A DNA stretch of 64,000 nucleotides from Bifidobacterium asteroides DSM 20089 (GTDB taxonomy: Bacteria; Actinomycetota; Actinomycetes; Actinomycetales; Bifidobacteriaceae), in NCBI RefSeq assembly GCF_002715865.1, contig NZ_CP017696.1, positions 1,612,001-1,676,000 of the forward strand. Direction: 5' to 3'. This document shows, piece after piece, positions 37,435-46,606 of this stretch; positions within the stretch are counted from its first letter, which is position 1; every line of letters starts with the position of its first letter. Position numbers and translations under genes: made by a program. A model generated the notes under the pieces. It was not told the origin of the DNA. It saw only the letters and a list, made by a program, of their open reading frames with translations, and ran no database searches.

Positions 37435-38397
37435 GTACATCAGCGTGGACAGACGACGACGGGCCTTGGCCAGCCGAGGATCGGTCGGTTCAGGAATGAC
37501 GAAGTACTCCAGCAGACGGCGGCGGATGGGATCGGTCTGATCCCGATGCCCGGCCAGAAAATCGAGCAGGCGATCGAAGGCGTCCTGGATCTGGCCGCCG
37601 ATCATGTCCACATCGGCCACATCCAACTGAGCCTGCAAGTCGTCAGGGGCATCGGCAGCCGCCTGACGAACCTTGCGAACATCGGCCTGGGCTGACCGGG
37701 CCATCAGCAGGCACTTGGCCTGTTCACGCTTGGCCAGATCGTCGGTCGAATCTGCCTGGACCAGCTTGCCGTAAGCCTTGGCTGCAGCTGCATAGTCGCC
37801 CTCCTGGGCCAGCCGGTGGGCCTCTTGATGGGCAGGCGGGATGGCATCGGCCGCTGCCTGACCAGCCTGCTGGTCCTGTGCCTGGTCGTTGGTCTCCTGG
37901 TAGGGGGCGCTGCCGGTGATGCCGGCCTTCTGCGCCATCTGGACCACCTGTGGGATGAGCTGATCGGTGATCTGGTTCATTTCCTCATCGGTGGGCAGTC
38001 CTTGCAGGATGGGCATGGGCCTGCCGGCCAACAGGGCAAAGAGGGCCGGGGCATCCTGCACCTGGAAGGTCTGGGCGATCTGCGGATTGGTCGCGATGTC
38101 GATACGGGAGAGCTGAATGCGCCCCTCCAGGGCGTTGACGGCCTGGGCCAGGCGTGTGGCCAGGGGGAAGAGGCGGTCATCGGTGGGTACCCAGAGCAGA
38201 ATCAGAATGGGGAAGGTGGCAGAGGTCTGAACCATGGCCTGGAAACTGGCCTCGGTTGTATCGATAACGTAGCCGCCGGCAGCGGGCGCCCCTCCCTGCT
38301 GGCCTGGCTCGGCATCAACCTGGTGCTTGAGTGCGCCCAGGTCGACTGCTCCTGCCAGCGAGACGCCCGGCTGCCCCTGCCCGTTTTTGTTCGCCAT
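37432..38397 (-). CDS. Thioredoxin-fold/TPR protein lacking CxxC (CnoX/YbbN-like)
   Basis: A 321-residue protein with a thioredoxin-like domain (residues about 50-155: FPILILLWVPTDDRL, SRIDIATNPQIAQTFQVQDAPALFALLAGRP) and C-terminal TPR-like helices (AHRLAQEGDYAAAAKAYGKLVQADSTDDLAKREQAKCLLM). Where thioredoxins have WCxxC this one has WVPTDD, so it cannot act as a dithiol oxidoreductase. E. coli CnoX/YbbN has this architecture and works as a chaperone-holdase feeding GroEL; that role is inferred here. It has no signal peptide and is likely cytoplasmic. Confidence 0.87.
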   Translation of the reverse strand: MANKNGQGQPGVSLAGAVDLGALKHQVDAEPGQQGGAPAAGGYVIDTTEASFQAMVQTSATFPILILLWVPTDDRLFPLATRLAQAVNALEGRIQLSRIDIATNPQIAQTFQVQDAPALFALLAGRPMPILQGLPTDEEMNQITDQLIPQVVQMAQKAGITGSAPYQETNDQAQDQQAGQAAADAIPPAHQEAHRLAQEGDYAAAAKAYGKLVQADSTDDLAKREQAKCLLMARSAQADVRKVRQAAADAPDDLQAQLDVADVDMIGGQIQDAFDRLLDFLAGHRDQTDPIRRRLLEYFVIPEPTDPRLAKARRRLSTLMY

Positions 38398-38514
38398 GTC
38401 AGTCCTCCTTAACCTGGCGGCCGCCGACTGCAGCTTCGGTCCGCCCTCGAATGCAAACTCCTGGAAGCCAATCTAGTCTAAAGTCCGGGCTTTCACCCAG
38501 CGCAATCCCGCCGT

Positions 38515-39546
38515 TCAGACCGCTTCCACCTTAATGGGCTCACGCTCGGCGCCCACGGCCCTGATGGGCTCATGCGAGTCCGCCGAGGGCACGTAGAGGG
38601 CGATCACGTTGACATAGGTGACCTTCATGGTGCTGGTGGGCTTGCCCTGTCCAAAGAGGGCCTTCTCGGCATCCGATGCGGGCGAGGACTCGCGGCCCTC
38701 ACCCGCCTGCCTGATCCAAACCGAATCGATCCGGGCCACAACCAGGTCGCCTCCATCGGAGGAGTGCATGACCCGCAGCTGTCCCTGCGCCGGCGTGAAG
38801 GTCTGCGACTGGCTGCCCTTGTTGGCTTGAATCCCCTGCTGGACCACCTGAGTCAGCGTACCCAGGGAATTGCGGAAGTCATCCTGGGCGAACTCTTTGG
38901 CATACTTGCTGCCCTGGGGATTCTGCAGGAGGTCGGCATAGCGGCGCACGGCCTCCACCGGCGTGGCCTTGAGACCCTGATCGTCGCCCTGCCCCATCCT
39001 GGCACCGATGGTGGCCACCGGGAACTTGGGCAGCTGGGCTCCTTGGAAGAGCCGTGCCACACCCCAGAGCTTGTAGTTCTCATGGGCGGACTCCTGGTCC
39101 AGAACCAGGAGGCGCTTGGACTGCTGATCCTGTGTGGTGGTGGTAATCGAGAAAACCGAACGTGGCCAGCCCGGATCGCCGGGAATGACCGTCTGGGCGA
39201 TGGTGGTGGGGATGGTCGTCTTGGGATCCAACTGCCCGGTGGCCTGGGCTATGGTCAGCTCGCTGGTGCGGATCTCCAACTGGGGGCCGCTGACCCGCTG
39301 GTCCAACCCGGCCGGGTCTTTGGCCTCGTTGGCCTGATCCAGAACAGCCCCGATGTTCTTACGGATACGGGCCTCCTGGGCCGGGGTCAGGTTGGGCGCG
39401 GGAGCTGTGGTTGCAGTGCTCTGAGGTTCGGTCCGGCTGGTTTGCGGAACCTGCCCTTCGCAGGCGGATAGCCCCGGCAAAAGGACCAGGGACAAGGCCA
39501 GTGCCGCTGCAACCCCTACCCTATTCATCGGCTTGTTCATACTCAT
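38515..39546 (-). CDS. Lipoprotein of unknown function
   Basis: A 343-residue predicted lipoprotein with a signal sequence and a lipobox LSAC at residues 26-29, then a T/A/P-rich spacer and a long soluble domain. I do not recognise a catalytic motif; similar uncharacterised lipoproteins occur in actinobacteria. Its ATG overlaps the stop of the upstream membrane-protein gene by 4 nt (ATGA), so the two products are coupled and probably act together at the cell surface. Confidence 0.8.
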   Translation of the reverse strand: MSMNKPMNRVGVAAALALSLVLLPGLSACEGQVPQTSRTEPQSTATTAPAPNLTPAQEARIRKNIGAVLDQANEAKDPAGLDQRVSGPQLEIRTSELTIAQATGQLDPKTTIPTTIAQTVIPGDPGWPRSVFSITTTTQDQQSKRLLVLDQESAHENYKLWGVARLFQGAQLPKFPVATIGARMGQGDDQGLKATPVEAVRRYADLLQNPQGSKYAKEFAQDDFRNSLGTLTQVVQQGIQANKGSQSQTFTPAQGQLRVMHSSDGGDLVVARIDSVWIRQAGEGRESSPASDAEKALFGQGKPTSTMKVTYVNVIALYVPSADSHEPIRAVGAEREPIKVEAV

Positions 39547-40601
39547 GGGCGCTCCTCCTCCCCCTCGTGGGCAAGCCTGGCCAGGTAGGAGGCCATCTCC
39601 TGACTGCTGATGACCCTGGTGGACGACTCATCGTCGGCTCTCCGGTCGCCGCCCTCCTGTTGGTCAGCGACCAGATTCCGGTTGCGCGGATCAATCACCA
39701 CCGGCGGCCTGGGCGGGGGTCCTGGATCCCCCTGCCGTGCCTGGCCACGAGCGTGACGAAGACGTCGCCCTGAAGCCGGACTATGCCGATTTCCGAGACC
39801 AGGCAGAATGGCGCTGCCCAGGGCCTGGATCACACTGACCTCAGGAGGCTCCTCAGTCTCCTGTTCAGGTTCGGTTTGTTTGCGGCGCTTGACCGGATCC
39901 ATGGCGAAGACCGTGGCTGAAAGAACGGCCAGCAGGGCCAGAAGCCCGCCGGCGAAGTAGAAAGGCATGGCGAAGTTGGGCAGCTTGTCCCGCTCCCAAA
40001 GCATCTCCAGCCCAAGGGAGGGGGAACCCTGGGAAACTGCCACCAGCAGAACTGCCTGCGGATCATCGGTCTTCAGGGACATGGAAACGCTGCTGTCGGA
40101 GCAGGTGACCTGCTTCCACATGTCCGAATCCTGAAAAGCCACGCCCGGATCACTTTTGACGGCCTTGCCAGGGCTGGTGTCCCTGCCGACGGACAGGGTC
40201 TGCCAATCATCCAGACCGCGCACCCGGGCCACATCATGTCCGGCCGTCCAACCAGCCGCATCCTTGGCAGTGGTCAGGGCCATACAGACGGTAGGCTTCT
40301 GCGAATTCTGATCTGCGGCCGCGGCGGTTCCAGTCGACGCCGCATCCACACGCATGGTCACTCTGTTGTCCACCAGGGGAAGCACACCTGGATCGGTCAC
40401 TACGTAGGCTGCCTTCGTACGCGCATGCGCATCAACATGAGTCGAAGGCTTCCAGACCGTGCCGTTGAGAATACCCAGCACAATGGCCGTTACAGCCAGC
40501 AGCCCGAAGATGGGGGTGACGATGCCGCGCATGATCATGCTGTGACGCGATGGCTTGTCAGGCCGCGTCATCTCATCTTTTTCCTCGGGTACTTGCTCCA
40601 T
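39543..40601 (-). CDS. Membrane protein of unknown function, paired with a lipoprotein
   Basis: A 352-residue protein with one N-terminal transmembrane helix (residues about 26-46), an extracellular domain of about 150 residues containing two cysteines, a second helix near residues 215-235, and a cytoplasmic tail of about 110 residues rich in charged residues and Pro. Topology is in-out-in. No enzymatic motif seen. It is coupled to the downstream lipoprotein gene by a 4-nt overlap, and divergent from the FKBP gene with 82 nt between starts. Confidence 0.78.
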   Translation of the reverse strand: MEQVPEEKDEMTRPDKPSRHSMIMRGIVTPIFGLLAVTAIVLGILNGTVWKPSTHVDAHARTKAAYVVTDPGVLPLVDNRVTMRVDAASTGTAAAADQNSQKPTVCMALTTAKDAAGWTAGHDVARVRGLDDWQTLSVGRDTSPGKAVKSDPGVAFQDSDMWKQVTCSDSSVSMSLKTDDPQAVLLVAVSQGSPSLGLEMLWERDKLPNFAMPFYFAGGLLALLAVLSATVFAMDPVKRRKQTEPEQETEEPPEVSVIQALGSAILPGLGNRHSPASGRRLRHARGQARQGDPGPPPRPPVVIDPRNRNLVADQQEGGDRRADDESSTRVISSQEMASYLARLAHEGEEERP

Positions 40602-40683
40602 ATTATCGACATTCTACCGTCGGCACCCTATGAGATGGTTTCCAGCACCGGGAAATCACCCATAAGCCCTAAACTGGTCTTCC

Positions 40684-41619
40684 ATGACCATCATCGCAAG
40701 AAAATCAGGCAGCAAGCGTCTGTTGGGCGCCATAACCGCTCTGACTCTATGTCTTGGACTGTCGGCCTGTAGCGGTAAAGCCGACGGAGGCGGGCACTCG
40801 GGCGACACCATGCAGGGCGTATCAGCCAGTGGCAAACCTGGCAGCAAGCCCGACATCAGCTTCAAGACTCCTTTTAAGGTCGAGAACCAGACCCATCAGG
40901 TCATCCAGGAGGGCAATGGCGAGGTCATCCGCGATGGGGATCGCGTATGCACAAGGAGCCTGGCCCTGGACGCCAAGACCGGCAAGGTGATCAACTCCAC
41001 CTGGGACAACAGCAGCCCGGAGTGCTCCATCGTCGTCAGCAAGAAAGCCATCCCGGCCTACTATGACACCTTCAAGGGCCTCAAGGTCAACTCCACCGTG
41101 GCCGTGGGCATAGATGAGTCGGGCTCCGGCAGCAGCCAGGCGACCGACTCCTATATCATGGCCCTGACCTTCGTCTCCCGGTCCAAGAACCTGACCCGTG
41201 CCCAGGGTCAGAAGGTGACCGACCTGCCCAGCGACCTGCCCAAGATAAGCCTTGACGACAAGGGCAAGCCCTCTCTGGACCTCAACGGCTACCAGCCCAA
41301 GGGAGGACTGGTCGTCCAGACCCTGATCAAGGGCGAGGGGGCCAAGGTCGGCGAGCATCAGAGCGTCAGCGCCAACTATACCGGCTGGCTGGCATCCGAC
41401 GGCAAGCAGTTCGACTCCTCCTGGGACCGGGGGCAGGCCAGCGACTTCAGCCTGGATCAGGTGGTCAAGGGCTGGCAGCAGGGTCTGGCCGGCCAGACGG
41501 TAGGTTCTCAGGTCCTTCTGGTCATTCCGCCCGAGCTGGGCTACGGCAGCCAGAAACAGCAGAGCATCCCAGCCAATTCGACCCTGATTTTCGTGGTCGA
41601 TATCCTGGCCGCCTACTGA
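40684..41619 (+). CDS. FKBP-type peptidyl-prolyl isomerase lipoprotein
   Basis: A 311-residue secreted lipoprotein (lipobox LSAC near residue 23). The C-terminal domain is a good FKBP: VSANYTGWLASDGKQFDSSWDRG, VVKGWQQGLAGQTVGSQVLLVIPPELGYG and the closing LIFVVDIL. The preceding region (residues about 55-190) looks like a second, degenerate FKBP domain without the catalytic pocket residues, as in other actinobacterial surface isomerases. It would assist folding of exported proteins. Confidence 0.92.
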   Translation: MTIIARKSGSKRLLGAITALTLCLGLSACSGKADGGGHSGDTMQGVSASGKPGSKPDISFKTPFKVENQTHQVIQEGNGEVIRDGDRVCTRSLALDAKTGKVINSTWDNSSPECSIVVSKKAIPAYYDTFKGLKVNSTVAVGIDESGSGSSQATDSYIMALTFVSRSKNLTRAQGQKVTDLPSDLPKISLDDKGKPSLDLNGYQPKGGLVVQTLIKGEGAKVGEHQSVSANYTGWLASDGKQFDSSWDRGQASDFSLDQVVKGWQQGLAGQTVGSQVLLVIPPELGYGSQKQQSIPANSTLIFVVDILAAY

Positions 41620-41643
41620 TCCGGCAATCCCACAACTCAGACA

Positions 41644-41695
41644 GACAGGGGCCCGCATCCATCCAGTCGCATTCGGATGGGTACGGGCCCCTGTC
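41644..41695. terminator. Bidirectional terminator between FKBP and the ABC-transporter genes
   Basis: A 12-bp GC-rich stem GACAGGGGCCCG/CGGGCCCCTGTC with an additional inner CATCC/GGATG pairing lies between convergent genes. Confidence 0.8.
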
Positions 41696-41713
41696 ATAAA
41701 CCAGACGGTCGGG

Positions 41714-42625
41714 TCAGTCCTTGCCGCCCTCGACCACGATCTCGTCGGGGTTGGCCGCGCTGCCGTAGACCGGCTCCAGGGTCTTGCGATAGTCCTCATG
41801 GAAGAACCGCTCCTGGCCCAGCTTGACCAGCTCCTTGTTGATGTAGTCCAGCAGGGGCTTGTTCCCCTTGCGCACGGCCGGGGCGATGACCGCCTCGTCC
41901 CCAAGCTTGGTGATGCCCACCGAGAAGCCCTTGTTGGCCTTGGCCCATGCCAGCACCTCGGTGTTGTCGGTGCTCATGGCATCGCCGCGGTGGTCCAGCA
42001 GAGCGTTGTAGGCATCGGCGTACTGGTCATACTTCTGCAGCTTGACTTCCGGGTAGTGCTGCTCGAAGTAGGGCTCAGCCGTGGTCCCCTTGGCGATGAT
42101 CAGGGTCTTGCCGTTCAGCTCCTTGACATCTTTGATCGGCGCCGAATCCGGGGAGACCACGCCCAGGAAGACCTTCATATAGGGCTTGGCGAAGTCCACC
42201 TTGCGAGCGCGATCATCGGTGACGGTGAAATTGGCCAGAACCACGTCCACCTTGTTGCTGGACAGCACGTCCACCCGGGCGGCCGGATCCACCGATGTGT
42301 ATTCGGGCTTGACGCCCAGGTCCTTGGCCAGGCGCTCGGCCAGGACCACGTCGTAGCCCTGGTTCTTGCCGTCCTTGTCCACGTAGCCGAAGGGGGCCTT
42401 GTCGGTGAAGACCGCCACCTTGAGCTTGCCGGACTTGGTGATCTGCTCCGGGGTGCGCGCGGACCCGGATGCCGCCGAAGAGCCGGAGCTGCCCCCCGAG
42501 CCGCTTCCAGCGTCACTGGGGGTGGCCGCCGAAGGGCCGCAGGCCGCCATGGAAGCCATCATCGCAATCGTCGCCCCTGTGGCCAGCGCCGTCCGTATCA
42601 ATCGGTTCATTACCCTTGCGGTCAT
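41714..42625 (-). CDS. Polar amino acid ABC transporter substrate-binding lipoprotein
   Basis: A 303-residue solute-binding protein of the GlnH/ArtJ class: signal sequence with lipobox MAAC near residue 28, then a Ser/Gly-rich tether, GKLKVAVFTDKAPFGYVDKDGKNQGYDVVLAERLAKDLG and the two-lobe pattern ending in a NKELVKLGQERFF region. It presents an amino acid to the two permeases encoded upstream. ATG 42625 has AAGAGGGATC before it. It is the last gene of the four-gene operon. Substrate (glutamate, cystine, arginine or other) is not decidable. Confidence 0.92.
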   Translation of the reverse strand: MTARVMNRLIRTALATGATIAMMASMAACGPSAATPSDAGSGSGGSSGSSAASGSARTPEQITKSGKLKVAVFTDKAPFGYVDKDGKNQGYDVVLAERLAKDLGVKPEYTSVDPAARVDVLSSNKVDVVLANFTVTDDRARKVDFAKPYMKVFLGVVSPDSAPIKDVKELNGKTLIIAKGTTAEPYFEQHYPEVKLQKYDQYADAYNALLDHRGDAMSTDNTEVLAWAKANKGFSVGITKLGDEAVIAPAVRKGNKPLLDYINKELVKLGQERFFHEDYRKTLEPVYGSAANPDEIVVEGGKD

Positions 42626-42708
42626 GATCCCTCTTTTCCTGTTCTCTTTCCTATGGCCGCCCCTGGGGACGGTTCCGGCGAAGGCCGCCGGACGAATATG
42701 CGCAGTCC

Positions 42709-43584
42709 TCATTGGGACTCCTGATCCTGGTCCTGATCCCGCCTGCGCTCGTAGGTGAAGGTGGACAGGAAGCGCTGCGCCCGGTCAGTGGCCGGATGGG
42801 TGAAGAAGGCCTCCGGGTCGTCGGACTGCTCAACCAAGGCGCCTCCATCAAGAAGGACGATGTGGTCGGCGATGCCCCTGGCGAAGGCCATCTCGTGGGT
42901 GACGATCATCATGGTCAGCCCCTGGTCGGCCAACTCCAGAATGACCTGGAGGACCTCGCGTACCATCTCAGGGTCCAGAGCCGCGGTCACCTCGTCGAAG
43001 AGCATGATCTCGGGGTGGAGGATGAGGGCCCGGCAGATGGCCACCCTTTGCCGCTGACCTCCCGAAAGCTGGCTGGGCCAGGCATCCCGGCGGTCGGCCA
43101 GACCCACCCGATCCAGCAGCTCCAGTGCCTCCTGACGTGCCTGGTCCCGCTTGCGCTTCTGGACCAGGACGGGCGCCAGGGTCACGTTGTCCAGCACGGT
43201 CCTGTTGGGGAAGAGGTCGTAGCTCTGAAAGACCATACCGATCCTGGTACGCAGGTCGGAGCTGCGGCTGCCCGACATCAGGCCTCCAGCACCTCCCCTG
43301 TGCTTGCCCAGGGGGTGACCGGTCTCCACCACTTGACCGTCCAGAAGGATCCGGCCGCCCTGTATGGGCTCCAGCCCGGCAATGGTCCGCAGCAGGGTGG
43401 ACTTGCCTGAGCCAGAGGGTCCCAGGACCACAAAGACCTTGCCCTTGGGCACCTGGAAGGAGATGTCATTGAGCACAGGGCTCTGCGCCTGCGGATACTG
43501 CTTGACCAGATGCTCGACGGTCAGCACCGCCCGCTCCTCCTCTTTGTCCTGTGGCTGGTTCGCCGTCGTTTGCCCCTCAGTCAT
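42709..43584 (-). CDS. Polar amino acid ABC transporter ATP-binding protein
   Basis: A 291-residue GlnQ-type ATPase: Walker A GPSGSGKST near residue 56, LSGGQRQRV signature, Walker B IMLFDEVTAALDP and the H-loop IVTHEMAFA. Between the first beta strand region and the Q-loop (MVFQSYDLFPN) there is an extra glycine-rich insertion of roughly 20 residues, uncommon in this class. The start overlaps the end of the upstream permease gene by 8 nt. Confidence 0.93.
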   Translation of the reverse strand: MTEGQTTANQPQDKEEERAVLTVEHLVKQYPQAQSPVLNDISFQVPKGKVFVVLGPSGSGKSTLLRTIAGLEPIQGGRILLDGQVVETGHPLGKHRGGAGGLMSGSRSSDLRTRIGMVFQSYDLFPNRTVLDNVTLAPVLVQKRKRDQARQEALELLDRVGLADRRDAWPSQLSGGQRQRVAICRALILHPEIMLFDEVTAALDPEMVREVLQVILELADQGLTMMIVTHEMAFARGIADHIVLLDGGALVEQSDDPEAFFTHPATDRAQRFLSTFTYERRRDQDQDQESQ

Positions 43585-44251
43585 GGGCCCACCTCTTTTC
43601 CAGATGCCGGGCCACCAGGGACAGGGGCCAGCAGATGAAGAAATACATGAAGAAGATCACCCCGTAGATCCAGAGGGTCGCCTGGGGATAGGCGAAACGG
43701 TTGGCGTCGATGATCTGCTGACCGACCTTGATGACCTCGATGACGCCCAGCAGGGCGGCCAGGGAGGTGGTCTTGACAATCCTGGTGGCCAGGTTGACGC
43801 TTGCCGGCAACAGCCGGCGCAGGGCCTGGGGAAGGATGATCCTGGAGAAGGTCTGCCAGGACCCCAGTCCCAGCACGTAGGCCGACTCCACCTGGGTGCG
43901 GGGGATGGACTCCAGGGCCCCGCGAACCAGATCGCCCAGCTCGGCCCCGCCCCAGAGCACAAAGACCAGCAGGCAGGCGCCGGTGGCATCCAGATTCAGG
44001 TTCCATGCCCTGGACAGCCCGTAGAAGGCGATGAAGAGCAGAGCCAGCTGGGGCATGATGCGGATGAAGTCCAGATAGATCCTCATCAGGAAGCGAATCA
44101 GGGGGTTACGCAGGGTCATCAGCCATCCGACCACCAACCCCAGGGGCAGGGAGAGCAGGACCGAGACGCCGGCTATCCAGACGGTCACCCAGAGACCCTG
44201 GAAGAGCCTGGGCATGACGCCTGGCTGGAAGAGCACCTCAACGCCGTGCAT
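43577..44251 (-). CDS. Polar amino acid ABC transporter permease 2
   Basis: A 224-residue HisM/GlnP-type permease with about five membrane helices and the EAA-like loop ELGDLVRGALESIPRTQVESAYVLGLGSWQTFSRIILPQALRRLLP that docks the ATPase. ATG 44251 is preferred, with GGAGG 7 nt upstream; this overlaps the end of permease 1 by 14 nt. Coupled to the ATPase gene downstream. Confidence 0.93.
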   Translation of the reverse strand: MHGVEVLFQPGVMPRLFQGLWVTVWIAGVSVLLSLPLGLVVGWLMTLRNPLIRFLMRIYLDFIRIMPQLALLFIAFYGLSRAWNLNLDATGACLLVFVLWGGAELGDLVRGALESIPRTQVESAYVLGLGSWQTFSRIILPQALRRLLPASVNLATRIVKTTSLAALLGVIEVIKVGQQIIDANRFAYPQATLWIYGVIFFMYFFICWPLSLVARHLEKRWAHD

Positions 44252-44891
44252 AGTCGAACCTCCGTTCAAGAACGGTGCCGATGACGGAGATGGGCAGCAG
44301 GATGACCAGATAGGTGACGATGAGCAGGGTCAGCGACTCGTAGGTGTCGTAGGAGGTGCCCATCAGATCCTTGGTGACATACATGACATCGGCCAGAGCT
44401 ATGGCCGAGACCACCGAGGATTCCTTGATAAGGAAGATGATGTTGGCCACCACGCCCGGTATGGCGCTGCTCAGGGCCTGGGGCAACACGATCCTGGACA
44501 GGGTCTGAGCTCGCGTGAATCCCAGGACGCGGGCTGACTCGATCTGCACCTGAGGCACCGCTTCCAGCCCGCCACGCATGGCCTCGGCCATGTAGGAGCC
44601 ACCCAGGAAGGCCAGCCCGACGATGGCGCAGGTCTGGGCGCTCCAGTTGACCCCAAGCTTGGGCAACCCGAAATAGAGAAAGTAGAGCTGAACCAGGAGC
44701 GGGGTGTTTCTTGACAGCTCGATGTATATCCTGGCCGCCTGCGAGAGCAGGGGGATCCTGAAGACCTCCAGCCCGGCACAGACCAGCCCGATCAGCATGG
44801 AAAACACCACGCCAAAGAAGGAGATGAAGGCAGTTACATAGGCCGCGTTGACGAAGAAGTGCAGATTCTGCGCCATGAAGGTCCAATTCAT
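44238..44891 (-). CDS. Polar amino acid ABC transporter permease 1
   Basis: A 217-residue permease of the same family as its neighbour, with the motif AMRGGLEAVPQVQIESARVLGFTRAQTLSRIVLPQAL in the cytoplasmic loop. First gene of the operon (permease, permease, ATPase, binding protein). The ATG follows a GGGAGGTGAGGGC ribosome site. Confidence 0.93.
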   Translation of the reverse strand: MNWTFMAQNLHFFVNAAYVTAFISFFGVVFSMLIGLVCAGLEVFRIPLLSQAARIYIELSRNTPLLVQLYFLYFGLPKLGVNWSAQTCAIVGLAFLGGSYMAEAMRGGLEAVPQVQIESARVLGFTRAQTLSRIVLPQALSSAIPGVVANIIFLIKESSVVSAIALADVMYVTKDLMGTSYDTYESLTLLIVTYLVILLPISVIGTVLERRFDYARR

Positions 44892-45297
44892 GCCCTCACC
44901 TCCCTACTTGCTCGCGTCCTGTGCATCGTTTCCTCTTCACTGCTTCTCGCCCGCTTACCGCTGACTGTGGCACATGGTCGACAATCCTAGAGAAGACGAG
45001 CCGCTTTTCTCTGCTTTTGGATATACGAATACCGGATACCGCGTTATCATCCGCTATCACAGCAACCTGGACGGCGATTCGCAATCATGCTGAAGCCATC
45101 CGGGCTGCCGGCAATTCATACAGCAACTGGACGGTACGAACGAGATGGCCCAGGTCGGCAAAGGCTGACCGACACCTGCAGATCGTACCTGCCGAAAACT
45201 TGTAGGCGCGCACCGGGTTTTTATGAACCCGACTGCTCACCAAGTCATCAAAAAAGCCCGATTCACATATTCGTGAACCGGGCTCCGAGTGCTTTGA
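44892..45297. other. Intergenic region upstream of the ABC-transporter operon
   Basis: About 400 nt without a gene. It carries the nrdH terminator at its right end and a second small hairpin CGGGTT/AACCCG at about 45213-45230. GGATA repeats (near 45019-45040) lie where the minus-strand transporter promoter would be. No tRNA or riboswitch pattern was recognised. Confidence 0.4.
45250..45284 (-). terminator. Terminator after nrdH
   Basis: Minus-strand hairpin AGCCCGGTTCAC/GTGAATCGGGCT (one G-T pair) with a six-base loop, followed by a six-T run. Confidence 0.88.
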
Positions 45298-45540
45298 TCA
45301 GGCAAAAACCTTGGCGCTCTGTGCTACCTTCCTGATCAGATCGGGGCGATACCCGCTCCACGTCTCCTGGTCAGTGACTACGATTGGGGTCTGCTTGAAT
45401 CCCTGGGCGATGAACTGGTCGATCAAGGTCTGATCCTCGGTCAAATCCACCTGCTCGAACTCCAGCCCCTGCTTGGTCAGCTGACGCTTGGTGGCATCAC
45501 ACTGGGGACAGTGCGCCTTGGTGTAGACCGTGATGGACAT
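45298..45540 (-). CDS. nrdH: Glutaredoxin-like protein NrdH
   Basis: An 80-residue redoxin with the active site CPQCDATK at residues 11-18 and the NrdH-type C-terminal WSGYRPDLI motif. It normally supplies electrons from thioredoxin reductase to class Ib ribonucleotide reductase. Here it stands alone with its own terminator; nrdI, nrdE and nrdF are not adjacent, unlike the classic operon. It may also serve other disulfide reductions. Confidence 0.92.
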   Translation of the reverse strand: MSITVYTKAHCPQCDATKRQLTKQGLEFEQVDLTEDQTLIDQFIAQGFKQTPIVVTDQETWSGYRPDLIRKVAQSAKVFA

Positions 45541-45766
45541 GATCGCCTCTCCCTTAAATGCAGCCGTGATGTTCCGAGCTCTATAGCCCTCTGCTCGGAA
45601 CCTGATGATTGCACTCTACACACTCCCAGGCGCTGGCACAATACCACCTGTAGTGGCGTGTCAGGCCACCAACCCCAATATCTAGTAGTCTTTCAAGTCT
45701 TTCAGGCCTAAGAGAGGATATATGTGAGCTATCTTACATACATGTTGTTTAAGACCGAAAACCGGC

Positions 45767-46570
45767 TTAGAAGAGGGTCAGTTCGTCGCTGTCAGCGCCC
45801 TTCATGGCCTCGTAGTCCAGGATCAGGCACTCGAATCCCCTGTCCTCGGCAAGAACCCTGGCCTGGGGGGTGATGGTCTGGGCCGCGAAGATCCCGCGGA
45901 CCGGGGCCAGCAGGGGGTCGCGGTTGAGCAGGCGGCAGTAGCGGGTCAGCTGTTCCACCCCGTCAATGCCGCCATGCCGCTTAATCTCGATGGCTACATG
46001 CCGTCCCTGGCCGTCCACGGCCATGATGTCCACCGGGCCGATGGGCGTGGGATACTCCCGGCGAACCAGGGTGGCTCCTGGGCCGATCCGGTCGATCTGT
46101 TCGGCCAGATAGCGCTGCAGGTGTGCTTCCACACCGTCCTTGACCAATCCGGGGTCCACGCCAAGGTCATAGCTGTCGTCGGCATAGACCCGGTAAAGCC
46201 TGATGGTCAGCACGTCGCTGGATTTCACGGCCGAAACACGCAGAACCTTACGGACAGGCCGAGCCTGGTCCTGATCCTGCTCCTGGGCGATCAGCGCATC
46301 GGGCGCGGCAGCTTCGGCTACCTCGTCCGGCCCCGTTCCGGCCACTGAATCAGCCTTGACACCCAAGACGTCCTCGCTTGTCTCCTCGGGTTCGATCTCC
46401 CTGATGGTGCAGGGGGCGCACATCCAGTTCAGGGGTTTGTATGAGCCCAGTTCCGAAAAGATCAGACAGCTCATGTCGGCCTTGATCAGCAGAACGCGCC
46501 TGGCCGGCGGCAGGCTGGCATTGAGACGCCCGGAGTATTCGGCGGAGCAGTCGGCAACAATGATTCGCAC
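45767..46570 (-). CDS. nucS: Endonuclease NucS (EndoMS), noncanonical mismatch repair
   Basis: About 267 residues. The N-terminal DNA-binding part matches actinobacterial NucS (RIIVADCSAEYSGRL, LLIKADMSCLIF, YKPLNWMCAPC); the C-terminal nuclease has the PD-(D/E)xK residues in GPVDIMAVDGQGRHVAIEIKRHGGIDGVEQLTRY. It cuts both strands at mismatches and replaces MutS/MutL in actinobacteria. The last residues ELTLF resemble a sliding-clamp binding peptide. Between the two domains there is an insertion of about 50 acidic and Q-rich residues. GTG 46570 is preceded by a TATA-like box rather than a ribosome site, suggesting a leaderless mRNA; TTG 46579 is the alternative. Confidence 0.92.
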   Translation of the reverse strand: MRIIVADCSAEYSGRLNASLPPARRVLLIKADMSCLIFSELGSYKPLNWMCAPCTIREIEPEETSEDVLGVKADSVAGTGPDEVAEAAAPDALIAQEQDQDQARPVRKVLRVSAVKSSDVLTIRLYRVYADDSYDLGVDPGLVKDGVEAHLQRYLAEQIDRIGPGATLVRREYPTPIGPVDIMAVDGQGRHVAIEIKRHGGIDGVEQLTRYCRLLNRDPLLAPVRGIFAAQTITPQARVLAEDRGFECLILDYEAMKGADSDELTLF

Positions 46571-46606
46571 AGGTGCCAATATATCAGTCGCCGTTCCGGC
46601 CGAGAA

